From Bythopirellula polymerisocia (GTDB lineage Bacteria > Planctomycetota > Planctomycetia > Pirellulales > Lacipirellulaceae), in assembly GCF_007860015.1 (NCBI RefSeq), contig NZ_SJPS01000009.1, positions 1-64,000 of the forward strand: a DNA stretch of 64,000 bases, in the 5' to 3' direction. Of the stretch, positions 56,414 to 64,000 are shown one piece after another. The position numbers were made by a program, and so were the translations under genes. Positions within the stretch are counted from its first letter, which is position 1, and every line of letters begins with the position of its first letter. Below the pieces are notes generated by a model. The model was not told the origin of the DNA. It did not search any database and saw only the letters and a program-made list of their open reading frames with translations.

Positions 56414-58135
56414 ATGAAGTATTTGTTAGTCAAATGTGTATTTGTCTGGATCGCACATGCGACCTGCACGTGGGGAGAGAGCCAAGCACCGGCGTATGAT
56501 GTGGTTGTCTATGGCGGGACTAGTGCGGGGGTAATTGCGGCTGTTCAGGTCGCATCTATGGGAAAATCCGTCGTGCTTGTCTGCCCCGATAAACATCTTG
56601 GCGGTATGTCGAGCGGTGGATTGGGGTTCTCCGATACGGGCAGAACAGCGGTCATTGGGGGCCTATCACGCGAGTTTTACCACCGTATCTGGAAACATTA
56701 TCAAGACGATGCTGCTTGGAATTGGCAGGCACGTTCAGACTTCGGCAATCAGGGACAAGGATCCCTTGCAATGGATGGCGAGGCTCGTACCATGTGGGTC
56801 TTTGAACCGCATGTAGCCGAACGTGTGTTTGAGGACCTGATTGCAGAACATCATGTCACCGTGCATCGCGACGAGTGGCTTGATCGAACAAGTGGTGAAG
56901 GGGTCACCATGCGGGACGGGCGTATCGTGGCTATCACGATGCTGAGTGGCAACATATATCGAGGGAAAATGTTTCTCGACGCCACCTATGAAGGTGACCT
57001 CCTAGCCGCTGCGGGGGTCGAATACCATGTTGGCCGCGAAGCAAATCAGGTCTATGATGAAACGCATAATGGGGTTCAAACCAGTCTGGCGCACCATGAC
57101 CATCACTTTGAATTATTGCCTCGGCCCGTAGATCCTTACGTTGTTCCGGGTGTTCCAGCGAGCGGCCTGCTACCTAGAATTAGCGCCGATCCGCCGGGCA
57201 AGCCAGGTGAGGGCGATCACCGTGTTCAGGCATACTGCTTCCGCATGTGCTTGACGACTGTCCCAGAAAACCGCATGCGATTCTTCAAGCCAGCTGATTA
57301 CGATCCGGCCCAATACGAGTTGCTGCTGCGCATCTTTGAAACTGGCTGGCGGGACAAGTTCGAAAAGTTCGATCCGCTTCCCAATCTGAAAGCGGATGTC
57401 AACAATCACGGTCCCTTCAGTACAGACAACATCGGCTACAACTATAATTATCCCGAGGGTAGCTACGATCGGCGGCGTGAAATATTCAACGAGCACCTAG
57501 AGTATCAGCAAGGTCTGATGTATTTCTTGTCCAATGATGATCGAGTACCTCCTGAGGTACGATCAGACATGGCAGCCTGGGGCCTCGCGAAGGATGAATT
57601 TCGGGATAATGGTGGTTGGAGCCATCAGATATATGTCCGGGAAGCCCGGCGTCTAGTAGGTTCTTATGTAATGACAGAAAATGATTTGACAAGACGACGG
57701 ATTACTCCAGACTCTGTGGGAATGGGCTCATACACTCTCGACTCCCACAACGTCCAACGGTATGTCGGTTCAGACGGTTATGTCCATAATGAGGGTGACA
57801 TTGGTGTCCATATTCGCCCCTATGAAATCGCTTATGGTTCTCTCGTTCCGAAAGAAGATCAATGCCAGAACTTGCTGGTGCCTGTTTGTGTTTCATCTAG
57901 TCATATTGCGTTCGGCTCGATTCGCATGGAACCGGTGTTCATGCTACTCGGGCAGTCTGCCGCAACAGCGGCTGCATTGGCCATTGATTTAGACGTTTCT
58001 GTGCAGCAGGTGCCCTATGAGCAACTCGAAGAACGCTTACTAGCTGACGGCCAGGTGCTACACAATCCAGTGGAAAAGATAAAAGCAGAATCGCCGTCTC
58101 AACGTGCCGCTTTGAGAAATCACGTCGGTCATTGA
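56414..58135 (+). CDS. FAD-dependent oxidoreductase, exported (second)
   Basis: A 573-residue flavoprotein of the same family as the 52693 gene but divergent in sequence. The start at 56414 gives a signal peptide (MKYLLVKCVFVWIAHATCTWG). The FAD motif YDVVVYGGTSAGVIAAVQVASMG lies near residue 30, followed by HLGGMSSGGLGFSDTG. The C-terminal contact is SSSHIAFGSIRMEPVFMLLGQSAATAA near residue 500. It probably oxidises a sugar or sugar acid; the substrate is unknown. It closes the ECF cassette, 58 bases after the lipoprotein. Confidence 0.88.
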   Translation: MKYLLVKCVFVWIAHATCTWGESQAPAYDVVVYGGTSAGVIAAVQVASMGKSVVLVCPDKHLGGMSSGGLGFSDTGRTAVIGGLSREFYHRIWKHYQDDAAWNWQARSDFGNQGQGSLAMDGEARTMWVFEPHVAERVFEDLIAEHHVTVHRDEWLDRTSGEGVTMRDGRIVAITMLSGNIYRGKMFLDATYEGDLLAAAGVEYHVGREANQVYDETHNGVQTSLAHHDHHFELLPRPVDPYVVPGVPASGLLPRISADPPGKPGEGDHRVQAYCFRMCLTTVPENRMRFFKPADYDPAQYELLLRIFETGWRDKFEKFDPLPNLKADVNNHGPFSTDNIGYNYNYPEGSYDRRREIFNEHLEYQQGLMYFLSNDDRVPPEVRSDMAAWGLAKDEFRDNGGWSHQIYVREARRLVGSYVMTENDLTRRRITPDSVGMGSYTLDSHNVQRYVGSDGYVHNEGDIGVHIRPYEIAYGSLVPKEDQCQNLLVPVCVSSSHIAFGSIRMEPVFMLLGQSAATAAALAIDLDVSVQQVPYEQLEERLLADGQVLHNPVEKIKAESPSQRAALRNHVGH

Positions 58136-58589
58136 CGCAAGATCTATTGTGGTACTTCCTTGAAAATAGCTCAAGGCAGAAATAACAATGCTTGAGGCGT
58201 AATGGGCATTTGGGTTTGCAGAAACTAACATCTCGGCGGTCGAATCTCACTGCTGCACTCGGACTACTTTTCTGCGCAAGCTTTATCATCCGGGGTGGTT
58301 TTCGGGAGCCCTGTAATTAACAGCGGTGCTCATCACTTCGGGCATTTTGCGTCAACCTTGCGGTCACTGGATTTTGAATCCAGCGCGTCTTTCTCTAACC
58401 CATTGTCAGGTTAGGTTTTATCGAGAAAATAGAGAGTTAATGGGGCCACAAAACCTATTACAGAATTGTCGCCTCACGTCTGCCAAGAGCACCCTTCGAG
58501 ATTGGGATAGTGAGGTAATCTGAATGCAGCAGTGCAAAAAGATTGTCATCCCTCTTATCCCCATGTGGAATGACAAAGGATTTCACACT
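58136..58589. other. Region before the transposase, no gene seen
   Basis: About 450 bases without a supportable gene. It includes a hairpin at about 58366-58384 that looks like a tRNA anticodon arm but has no other tRNA parts. The left end of the insertion element must lie here. I could not find matching terminal inverted repeats by eye. Confidence 0.45.
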
Positions 58590-59654
58590 ATGACCGGTTG
58601 GTTTTCGCCATTTCTGTTCTTTCTGGCAAGGTGTACAGAGAATGAATTGCGACGGCAAATTGAATTCCTCAAAGCCGAAAATGAAATGCTTCGACAACGT
58701 GTTCCCAAACTGCGGATCTTTCTCGGACGGGAAGAAAGGGAACGGCTCCTGAAGTTGGGAGACGCCATTGGGCCTGGCGCCTCCAGACTCATCACGATCG
58801 TCCACCGCCGCACCTACCAGCGGTGGGTGCGGGAGAAAGCCCTCGGCAATCCCGCCAAAAAGATGGGGAGACCTCCCACAGTAGAGCCAATCCGCCAAGT
58901 CGTGATCCGGCTCGCTCGTGAGACTGGCTGGGGGTATCGCCGCATTCTCGGAGAATTACGCAAATTGCGTATCCAGTTTGTGTCACGAACGACCATCAAG
59001 AATATCTTGAAGGAAGAAGGTATCAAGCCAGGTCCACGGCGTGGATCTGGCACTTGGGATGAGTTTCTCATGGCCCACGTCGATACGCTCTGGCAAGTAG
59101 ACTTCTTCAGCAAGATGGTTTGGACCCCGACTGGACTGCGGCAGGCGTTCGTGCTGGCATTCATCCATGTCGGTACCAGACGAGTGTTTTGTTCGCCGTG
59201 TAGTTTCAAACCCGATGCCAAATGGATGGTGCGACAGGCAGAAGCAGTCGTCGAACGGGCCCGTGATGCTGGTTTGATGATGACCTATCTCATTCGCGAC
59301 CGAGATGGCATGTACATACGAGAGTTTGATCAGGTGTTCAAGGACATGGGTTGTCGAGTGAAGCCAACAGCACCGCGGGCACCCAATCAAAATGCTTTTA
59401 TCGAAAGATGGGTAAAATCAATAAAATTTGAATGCATCAACTATTTCATCGTCTTTGGTAAGAAGCATCTCGACTACATTGTCTCTTCCTATGTGGAACA
59501 TTATAATGAGGTCCGTCCTCACCAATCCTTGGGCAATCGGCCGCTCACGGGAAAGTGGCCTGAGTTCGATGATCCGCTCACTGACAGTGTGCAGATCGTG
59601 TGCCACGAAAGTCTAGGCGGCATCTTGCGGCACTACGAACGCGTAGCTGCTTGA
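58590..59654 (+). CDS. IS transposase, DDE integrase-core type
   Basis: A 354-residue transposase with an rve-type DDE core: D in WQVDFFS (about residue 170), D in LIRDRDGMY (about 235) and E in NAFIERWVKS (about 270). A coiled N-terminus (ELRRQIEFLKAENEMLRQRVP) and a helix-turn-helix lie ahead. The start is placed at 58590 (MTGWFSPFLFFLAR), the form that begins at the recognisable N-terminus; the frame is open 22 codons further. It ends HPHQSLGNRPL-like and RVAA. It seems intact and as a single ORF, unlike IS3 elements that need a frameshift. It lies between the FAD cassette and the integrative element. Confidence 0.85.
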   Translation: MTGWFSPFLFFLARCTENELRRQIEFLKAENEMLRQRVPKLRIFLGREERERLLKLGDAIGPGASRLITIVHRRTYQRWVREKALGNPAKKMGRPPTVEPIRQVVIRLARETGWGYRRILGELRKLRIQFVSRTTIKNILKEEGIKPGPRRGSGTWDEFLMAHVDTLWQVDFFSKMVWTPTGLRQAFVLAFIHVGTRRVFCSPCSFKPDAKWMVRQAEAVVERARDAGLMMTYLIRDRDGMYIREFDQVFKDMGCRVKPTAPRAPNQNAFIERWVKSIKFECINYFIVFGKKHLDYIVSSYVEHYNEVRPHQSLGNRPLTGKWPEFDDPLTDSVQIVCHESLGGILRHYERVAA

Positions 59655-59848
59655 TTATTCTTGTTCGCAGTGTTCACCCGGACCAAAACGAGGACAATTC
59701 ATGAGTCGCCCAACACGGGGCAAATACGGGGCAATGTTGGCAATACTAAGCCACTTGAAACCCAACGCAATTACGATATCATTTCATACGTAACTTATTC
59801 GTAAATGCCGAATTACCTCACAAGTCCAACGTCTGCCTAACGTAAGCT
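59655..59848. other. Junction between IS and integrative element
   Basis: Short stretch with a direct repeat (ACGGGGCAA at about 59716 and 59728). No gene. Right end of the insertion element and left edge of the island should meet here. Confidence 0.4.
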
Positions 59849-61126
59849 CTACACCACGAGATTAGGTTCGAGTCCTACCCGGGGAGCTAGCAAATCACCC
59901 AAAACCCCGAGAATTGTAGATTCCTCGGGGTTTTCTGATTGGGAGTGGGTGCAACTGTGGGTGCAATTCACCCCCTGACAGTCGCTGACAGCACCCACTG
60001 TTGCACCCATTCCAGCAGCCGCTTTCCTGAAGTGATCGTCTGTCACCTGTAGATAATGCTTGGTGGCAACCTTGGGTGTATTTCCCAGCCAAGCTGTGAC
60101 GACGTGCAGTGGGTATTCATTGGCCAATTCGGTCTCTCGGCTAGCTCGTAAATTCTGGAAAAGGCGTGGCCAAATCGTGACACCGGCTTTTTTGATGATT
60201 CTGCAGAATTGTGTCCGTAAATTAGAACTGCGATCCCTGTAGCGATTGATAACGAACTCGGTTCCATCAGCAGCTTGGTCGAACGCTTCAGACAGATACG
60301 GGCGAAGTTCTGGGAATAACGGCACGACACGCCAGGGCTTTCCTTGCTTTTTGGTCTTCTGAGAAGGAACCGTCATCCGATCGTTTTCCCAATCTATATC
60401 CCCCCATTTAAGGGCTAAGGTCTCACTAGGTGTCCGCACGCCGCCATACCTAGCCAGGGCAATAATCAATTTCCACTCAAAGTCAGGACTGGCGGAGATC
60501 ACCTTTTCGATCGTGTCGTGGTCGATGAAATGCTGGCGGGCATCGTTCTGCTCACTGCCTGTCTTTACTTCTGCAAATGGGTTCATGCCTACCAGTCCTC
60601 TACGAAGGGCCGTCTTAAAAATCTGTCGAGCCCGCTTCACCAGTTTACTCATCGTGGCCTCAGCATATTTCTCAATGAGTGTCATACGCCAGTCGTCAGC
60701 GTCAGCCTCAGTGATCGTACGCAGGTCCCGGTCGGCACCAAAGTGATCGACCAGGCACCGCTTGACCTGTTCGAAATTTGTAATCGTGCTTGCTGCAGAC
60801 TCGATCTTGCGAGCCGCGATAAAGGATGACAAGAACTCGCCTAATTTGGCAGAATCTCGTCGGGGAACGTAAGTCTGAAAACCTGCTTTGGCAAGTTTGG
60901 TCGCCATGTCTTCGCCAAGCGTCGACAACCACTGGGCGGTATCGTTACTTGGAGCACAACCTGAGATCGACACTGATACCAAGTCTTCTATCCTAGATTT
61001 GATAGTGTCCGCGGCTTTCTTGGTGCGGTCACCCAGTCGAATGGAGCGTCGTCGGTTGTCCTTGTCGTAAAACTGTAACCGGTAAACGACCTTGCCGCTG
61101 CGTTTTTCTCGGTGAATACTAGCCAT
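59849..61126 (-). CDS. int: Tyrosine site-specific integrase
   Basis: A 425-residue phage-type integrase that would move the island in and out of a tRNA gene. The SAM-like core-binding domain is at about residues 90-190. The catalytic part holds R in YGGVRTPSE (about 230), the box II segment FQNLRASRETEL (about 325) where the usual His of HxxR reads Gln, a Trp (AWLG) in place of the second His, and the nucleophile Tyr in KHYLQV (about 360). The last 40 codons run through a terminator hairpin and end inside the tRNA remnant (APRVGLEP...), which is typical of integrases abutting their attachment site. Confidence 0.92.
   Translation of the reverse strand: MASIHREKRSGKVVYRLQFYDKDNRRRSIRLGDRTKKAADTIKSRIEDLVSVSISGCAPSNDTAQWLSTLGEDMATKLAKAGFQTYVPRRDSAKLGEFLSSFIAARKIESAASTITNFEQVKRCLVDHFGADRDLRTITEADADDWRMTLIEKYAEATMSKLVKRARQIFKTALRRGLVGMNPFAEVKTGSEQNDARQHFIDHDTIEKVISASPDFEWKLIIALARYGGVRTPSETLALKWGDIDWENDRMTVPSQKTKKQGKPWRVVPLFPELRPYLSEAFDQAADGTEFVINRYRDRSSNLRTQFCRIIKKAGVTIWPRLFQNLRASRETELANEYPLHVVTAWLGNTPKVATKHYLQVTDDHFRKAAAGMGATVGAVSDCQGVNCTHSCTHSQSENPEESTILGVLGDLLAPRVGLEPNLVV
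59850..59888 (+). other. tRNA 3'-end remnant, probable att site
   Basis: GGTTCGAGTCC is a standard T-arm, and CCGGGGAG matches an acceptor 3' strand with discriminator base. The T-stem has one mismatch (TTAGG against CCTAC). No D-arm, anticodon arm or 5' acceptor (expected TCCCCGG) lies in the preceding 80 bases, so this is only a tRNA end. It sits at the 3' end of the integrase gene, as an attachment site should. Confidence 0.75.
59901..59934. terminator. Bidirectional intrinsic terminator
   Basis: AAAACCCCGAG and CTCGGGGTTTT form a perfect 11-bp stem with a 12-base loop. The A-run and T-run on the two sides let it act in both directions. It lies inside the last codons of the integrase frame. 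Confidence 0.8.
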
Positions 61127-61205
61127 GGAAATCCTCTTCGGTTAAGTCTTCACTCGCGTGTGCGCGTGTGAGGGGAATTAAGTTCCGGCGTCCCGTAAAA
61201 TACTG

Positions 61206-61424
61206 CTATCCCTTGCGTGACCTTGTCAGTCGCAGTCCAAAATAGTCTGCCAACTTATCCGCCATGTCGAGCCTCAAACTGCTCTCGCTGCGGGAAAATC
61301 GCATAAGAGACATCCGAGGGATACCGCTCATTTTGGAAATCGTCGGAAACGACTCTGGACAATCATTCAATTCTCGCCTCAAGATGTCCGTCAGTGATTC
61401 ATGGGTTTCTCGGTCTCTGGCCAT
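61206..61424 (-). CDS. Small helix-turn-helix regulator
   Basis: A 72-residue Cro/XRE-like protein. The start at 61424 (MARDRETHESL) is preferred over a frame opening 12 codons earlier. The helix-turn-helix is at about residues 30-55 (FPTISKMSGIPRMSLMRFSRSESSLRLDMADKLADYFGL), and a basic tail (RLTRSRKG) follows. It sits between the integrase and the second HTH gene on the same strand; it probably controls island excision or copy. Confidence 0.75.
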   Translation of the reverse strand: MARDRETHESLTDILRRELNDCPESFPTISKMSGIPRMSLMRFSRSESSLRLDMADKLADYFGLRLTRSRKG

Positions 61425-61530
61425 GTATCGGATGATACACTGGCACTTCTGCCATCGCAAGAACCTTTCAGATTTTATTCAAATAGCTAACTTGGAGATC
61501 CAACTGACTAGGCAACCTGGATCGCCCCGC

Positions 61531-61782
61531 TTATTTCGATTTACTCCTGTGGCAGTTTGGGCACCCGGCATCAATGTGATCGTACACGCCTGTCATTGGA
61601 TCCCCAGTTCGCAGTCGCCAGCGAACAAGATTTCCCACTCTAACAGGTGCCGGGACTTTGCCGGCCTCGACCATGCGGATGACATGGCGGGTTGAGCAAG
61701 AGTAGATCTCAGCAATGCACTCGACATCACCCAAGGCCTTCTCCAAATTTTCGGTCGTCGACTGACTGTTTTTGTTCATCAT
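61531..61782 (-). CDS. Excisionase-like MerR/HTH_17 protein
   Basis: An 83-residue protein with an AlpA/excisionase-type winged helix: VECIAEIYSCSTRHVIRMVEAGKVPAPVRVGNLVRWR at about residues 20-56. A C-terminal Cys pair (GCPNCHRSK) could bind zinc. Start at ATG 61782 or 61779; GAAGGG lies 4-7 bases upstream. The spacing to the integrase is typical of an island's excision module. Confidence 0.78.
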   Translation of the reverse strand: MMNKNSQSTTENLEKALGDVECIAEIYSCSTRHVIRMVEAGKVPAPVRVGNLVRWRLRTGDPMTGVYDHIDAGCPNCHRSKSK

Positions 61783-61865
61783 GTTACCCTTCTAATTGAA
61801 ATTGACGTTTGGACATTTGTGTGGACCTAAGGTCGACAAAGAACAGCTCTTTACCGTCCGCAAGG

Positions 61866-61969
61866 ACTTCTTTCTTCTTTCACCCCCCCCATGCATACGC
61901 ATTCATTTTTGGTCGATTTGGATGATTTTTTAAGGTTTTGCGCGAGGGGGGGTGAAAGTAGAAAGAAGT
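61866..61969. repeat. 24-base inverted repeat within the array
   Basis: The 24 bases at 61866-61889 and the complement of 61946-61969 differ by one base. Both contain CTTTC twice and a run of seven or eight C. The 56-base centre is AT-rich (CATTCATTTTTGG ... TTTTTTAAGG). This could extrude as a long hairpin or serve as a replication or recombination site. Confidence 0.7.
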
Positions 61970-62195
61970 TACTTAAACACTTTGAGCTCTTTGATAGGGT
62001 GAAAGAAGTCTGATTGCACAACCCCTTTGTGTCTAAGAGTTTGCAACACTTTTCGAGAACTTCTTTCACCCCAACCGGGGTCCTTTTTTGCTTCAACTTC
62101 TTTCACCTTCTTTCCCCAAAAAGGGGACTTCTTTCACCCCCCCAGGAGGTCACGAAGACCCAACTTCTTTCACCCCTGCACTACTTCTTTCACCC
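61866..62195. repeat. Array of GGGGTGAAAGAAGT repeats (iteron-like)
   Basis: Eight copies of ACTTCTTTCACCC or its complement lie in 330 bases. In plus orientation they are at about 61874-61888, 62059-62072, 62096-62107, 62127-62143, 62163-62176 and 62183-62195; in reverse they are at about 61946-61969 and 61997-62009. The array spans the 3' end of the replication gene and the gap towards the HTH gene. Repeated, spaced, partly inverted short units beside a replication protein look like iterons or a regulatory landing pad. The last replication-protein codons (VKEV twice-like) are made of the repeat. Confidence 0.75.
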
Positions 62196-64000
62196 ACCAA
62201 ACGATAACTCCGGAGTGTTCGTCCCGAGGTCGTTTGCAGCACTGTCTCCAAGTCACCTTGCTGTTCGAGCGTGGTGATCAGCTCCTGGAATGGCTTGGTG
62301 GCGATCTTCATCCGCTTCAGCAGAACACTATGAGATAATTCCTGGCCGGGCGCCTCGCGGAGCTTGCGGAGCAAACGTAGGCACTCTGCGTCAAATGGGT
62401 TCTGAGAGACATGGTTGCGAGCCATGAACAACATGCGTCGCGCCTGGTGCAGCATGAACTCGGTCGCCCAGCGAACTGCGGCCGCGTCAATCCGAGGTGC
62501 CAGGTGATTTGTGCTGACTGCGTACAACAGCGCTAGTTTGCGAACCTGCTCTGGCACGCGACCCCACACGGTCGTCCCGACTGGGTCTCCCCCTGACTCG
62601 GCATTGGCGTACTCGAGCTCCGATCTACATCGCGACTCGGCCAATAACTCCATTGCCTCAGGATCTGCTTCGACGATCTGAGGGTTCGGGTGCCACTCTT
62701 CGAGATTGCCTGTGCCCGGATTGAACTCTGACCACCAGTGGGCTGTCTCCAAAACACTCTTAGGGGGAGCGATCAGACCAGGCTCCTGGCCAACACTGCG
62801 TGGACCACTCTCCACAATCAGCATGCGAGCGAAAAAGCCATTGGTGAGCATCCGCTCAGAGAGCGCTTCGTAGTAGTAATTGGGGATCGCCGTCCCGTAG
62901 ACGATCAGACAGGGCTGATCGATCACACCTGGTGACTCTTTCCCAGCCTTGCGTCGCATGGGATAGACACTGTTGGCCGCCGAGTACAGCGTGAGGAGCG
63001 TCCCCATGATATTCTCATGCAGGGCGTCGCGGGACTTGTTGATGGACTGTAACAGGCCATCGATCTCGTCCGTCTGAAAGAGCATCGTTGGCGTCAGGAA
63101 CAAGGCATCTTGGATCCCTTCTCCCGACGCGAATTTCTCTCCCAAGGCGGACACCAGCCCCACCCGATGAAGGATTTTGGTATTCACTTTACGGGGCCAG
63201 TCTTTGCCGACTGAGGAATACGCCAGGGCGAGCAGGTAGATATTGGTGCGGTTGTCTGCCTGATCTCGCACCTTCCGGCCAGCGAGTAATGCCTGAAGTG
63301 CTAAGGCACCGCAGAAGGCCAAAGCAACATTGGGATAGGGAGCTGTGGCCAGGCAGTGATCCATGACGTCAGAAATAAATCCCGGAACCCGCAACAAACT
63401 CCCTGGCAAGGGACCCGGGTCCGGCAGGGCGATCTGGGTAGGCACCAACGCTGCGTGCCCATTGCTCATCAAACTGGATAGATCAACTGTCTTGTCATCG
63501 GAGCTTTGACCATAGCCGGCAGCCCTGAGGGAAATAGCGGCTGCTCCGAAATCGCCGTCATGTTCCAAGAACGTGTAGACCGTGAAGGGAGCATAGGCAC
63601 GATCCGGCTCAAAGGGTGCGGCATTGGAGGAGAAGACGTAGAGCACCCCTTCCTTGAGAGTCGCGCTCCAGCCCTGCTGCTTCCCTGGGCGACGCCAGTA
63701 CTCGTTCTCACCACGTTTCACCAGAGTCCAACCATGACGTCGTAACACCTCACGGGCATCGCCACGCTCGTTGTAATCGTCTCCCGGACGACCCTCGCCG
63801 TTTACCTGTGCAAACTCTCTGGCTACTGGTGGAATTGATTCGTTGAGTGCATAGGCAGCCTCAATCAACACGGCGCGCTCAGCGTTGGTGATGGTAGGGA
63901 GCCTATCCAGACTCCCTTGTTCTATTCGGTAGCCTGGGGTCGGGGCACAGAGAAAGAGTCCACCTTCACCCCGCGTTTCGATCAGCGTACAGGTGCATTC
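62150..64000 (-). CDS. Primase-polymerase / DUF3987-type replication protein (5' end outside window)
   Basis: At least 616 residues of a replication protein; the frame is open to the window edge, so its start lies beyond 64000. The visible N-terminal part (TLIETRGEGGLFLCAPTPGY) resembles the end of a bifunctional primase-polymerase domain. A DUF3987-like P-loop ATPase/helicase-type region follows, with LAYSSVGKDWPRKVN as a possible nucleotide-binding loop and DEIDGLLQSINKSRD as a Walker B-like segment. A C-terminal winged helix is likely (FDAECLRLLRKLREAPGQELSHSVLLKRMK). It would unwind and prime the element. The C-terminus is encoded by the repeat array. Confidence 0.75.
   Translation of the reverse strand, partial: ECTCTLIETRGEGGLFLCAPTPGYRIEQGSLDRLPTITNAERAVLIEAAYALNESIPPVAREFAQVNGEGRPGDDYNERGDAREVLRRHGWTLVKRGENEYWRRPGKQQGWSATLKEGVLYVFSSNAAPFEPDRAYAPFTVYTFLEHDGDFGAAAISLRAAGYGQSSDDKTVDLSSLMSNGHAALVPTQIALPDPGPLPGSLLRVPGFISDVMDHCLATAPYPNVALAFCGALALQALLAGRKVRDQADNRTNIYLLALAYSSVGKDWPRKVNTKILHRVGLVSALGEKFASGEGIQDALFLTPTMLFQTDEIDGLLQSINKSRDALHENIMGTLLTLYSAANSVYPMRRKAGKESPGVIDQPCLIVYGTAIPNYYYEALSERMLTNGFFARMLIVESGPRSVGQEPGLIAPPKSVLETAHWWSEFNPGTGNLEEWHPNPQIVEADPEAMELLAESRCRSELEYANAESGGDPVGTTVWGRVPEQVRKLALLYAVSTNHLAPRIDAAAVRWATEFMLHQARRMLFMARNHVSQNPFDAECLRLLRKLREAPGQELSHSVLLKRMKIATKPFQELITTLEQQGDLETVLQTTSGRTLRSYRLVGERSSAGVKEVGSS

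Noticed and set aside
58366-58384. CTGGATTTTGAATCCAG hairpin resembling a tRNA-Gln (TTG) anticodon arm
   Set aside because: No T-arm, D-arm or acceptor stem fits around it, so it is not a tRNA gene.
59800-59888. A complete tRNA gene ending in GGGGAG
   Set aside because: Only the T-arm and 3' acceptor strand are present; the expected 5' TCCCCGG and anticodon arm are missing.
61851-62096. 81-codon frame on the minus strand within the repeat array
   Set aside because: It is made mostly of the repeat units and low-complexity residues, with no ribosome site or family match.
1-64000. CRISPR array or rRNA genes
   Set aside because: No regularly spaced repeats with unique spacers of CRISPR length and no rRNA landmarks were seen; the only dense repeats are the irregular units at 61866-62195.

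Overview
The window looks like a chromosome segment of a planctomycete, most likely order Pirellulales. The grounds are a LEPR-XLL N-terminus, PEP-CTERM tails with dockerin-type repeats, a DUF1559 prepilin-like protein, a planctomycete-type ECF sigma factor next to a FecR/LamG protein, and a Cys-type sulfatase. All assignments are from reading the sequence; no database search was run.

Region 1 (1-2134) is a group II intron on the minus strand: reverse transcriptase/maturase, domain V and a terminal hairpin. Region 2 (2135-36762) is an anaerobic respiration locus of about 34 kb. On the minus strand, Rieske, cytochrome b, an octaheme HAO-like cytochrome and an outer-membrane porin form one unit. 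A divergent Rrf2 regulator, hemG and a SPASM radical SAM gene follow. A long minus-strand operon then runs from a second Rrf2 regulator (18053) down to mobB (10805), through a nitronate monooxygenase-like protein, a monohaem protein, a hemerythrin, a possible ferritin-like protein, a B12-binding radical SAM enzyme and a DGC zinc protein. Diverging from it is a nearly gapless plus-strand run of 13 genes: narC-narG-narH-narJ-narI, two NarK-type transporters (the first fused to a DoxX-like domain) and a complete alternative complex III set, actABCDEF.

Three intergenic regions in Region 2 (near 7580, 9625 and 18115) carry the same promoter-like element: a TTGACA -35 box, a conserved TAT(T)AGCG block in the spacer, and a TAGATT/TATCCT -10 box. 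This suggests a single Rrf2-controlled regulon for nitrate/nitrite respiration. The inferred circuit is nitrate to nitrite by NarGHI, then nitrite (or NO/hydroxylamine) handled by the HAO-like cytochrome. Two quinol:cytochrome c oxidoreductases (Rieske/cyt b and ACIII) would supply periplasmic electrons. MobB, the DGC protein, hemG and the radical SAM enzyme would supply cofactors.

Region 3 (36763-58135) concerns polysaccharide use and secretion. It holds a decayed EamA transporter, a dockerin/PEP-CTERM protein, a large LEPR-XLL agarase-like glycoside hydrolase, two paralogous PEP-CTERM proteins, a sialate O-acetylesterase-like protein, an unknown protein, a sulfatase, and an ECF sigma - FecR/LamG - FAD oxidoreductase - DUF1559 - lipoprotein - FAD oxidoreductase cassette. 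Region 4 (58136-64000) is mobile DNA. It has a DDE transposase and the left end of an integrative element that used a tRNA 3' end as attachment site: tRNA remnant, terminator, tyrosine integrase, two small HTH proteins, an array of GGGGTGAAAGAAGT repeats, and a primase-polymerase/DUF3987-type replication protein that runs off the window edge.
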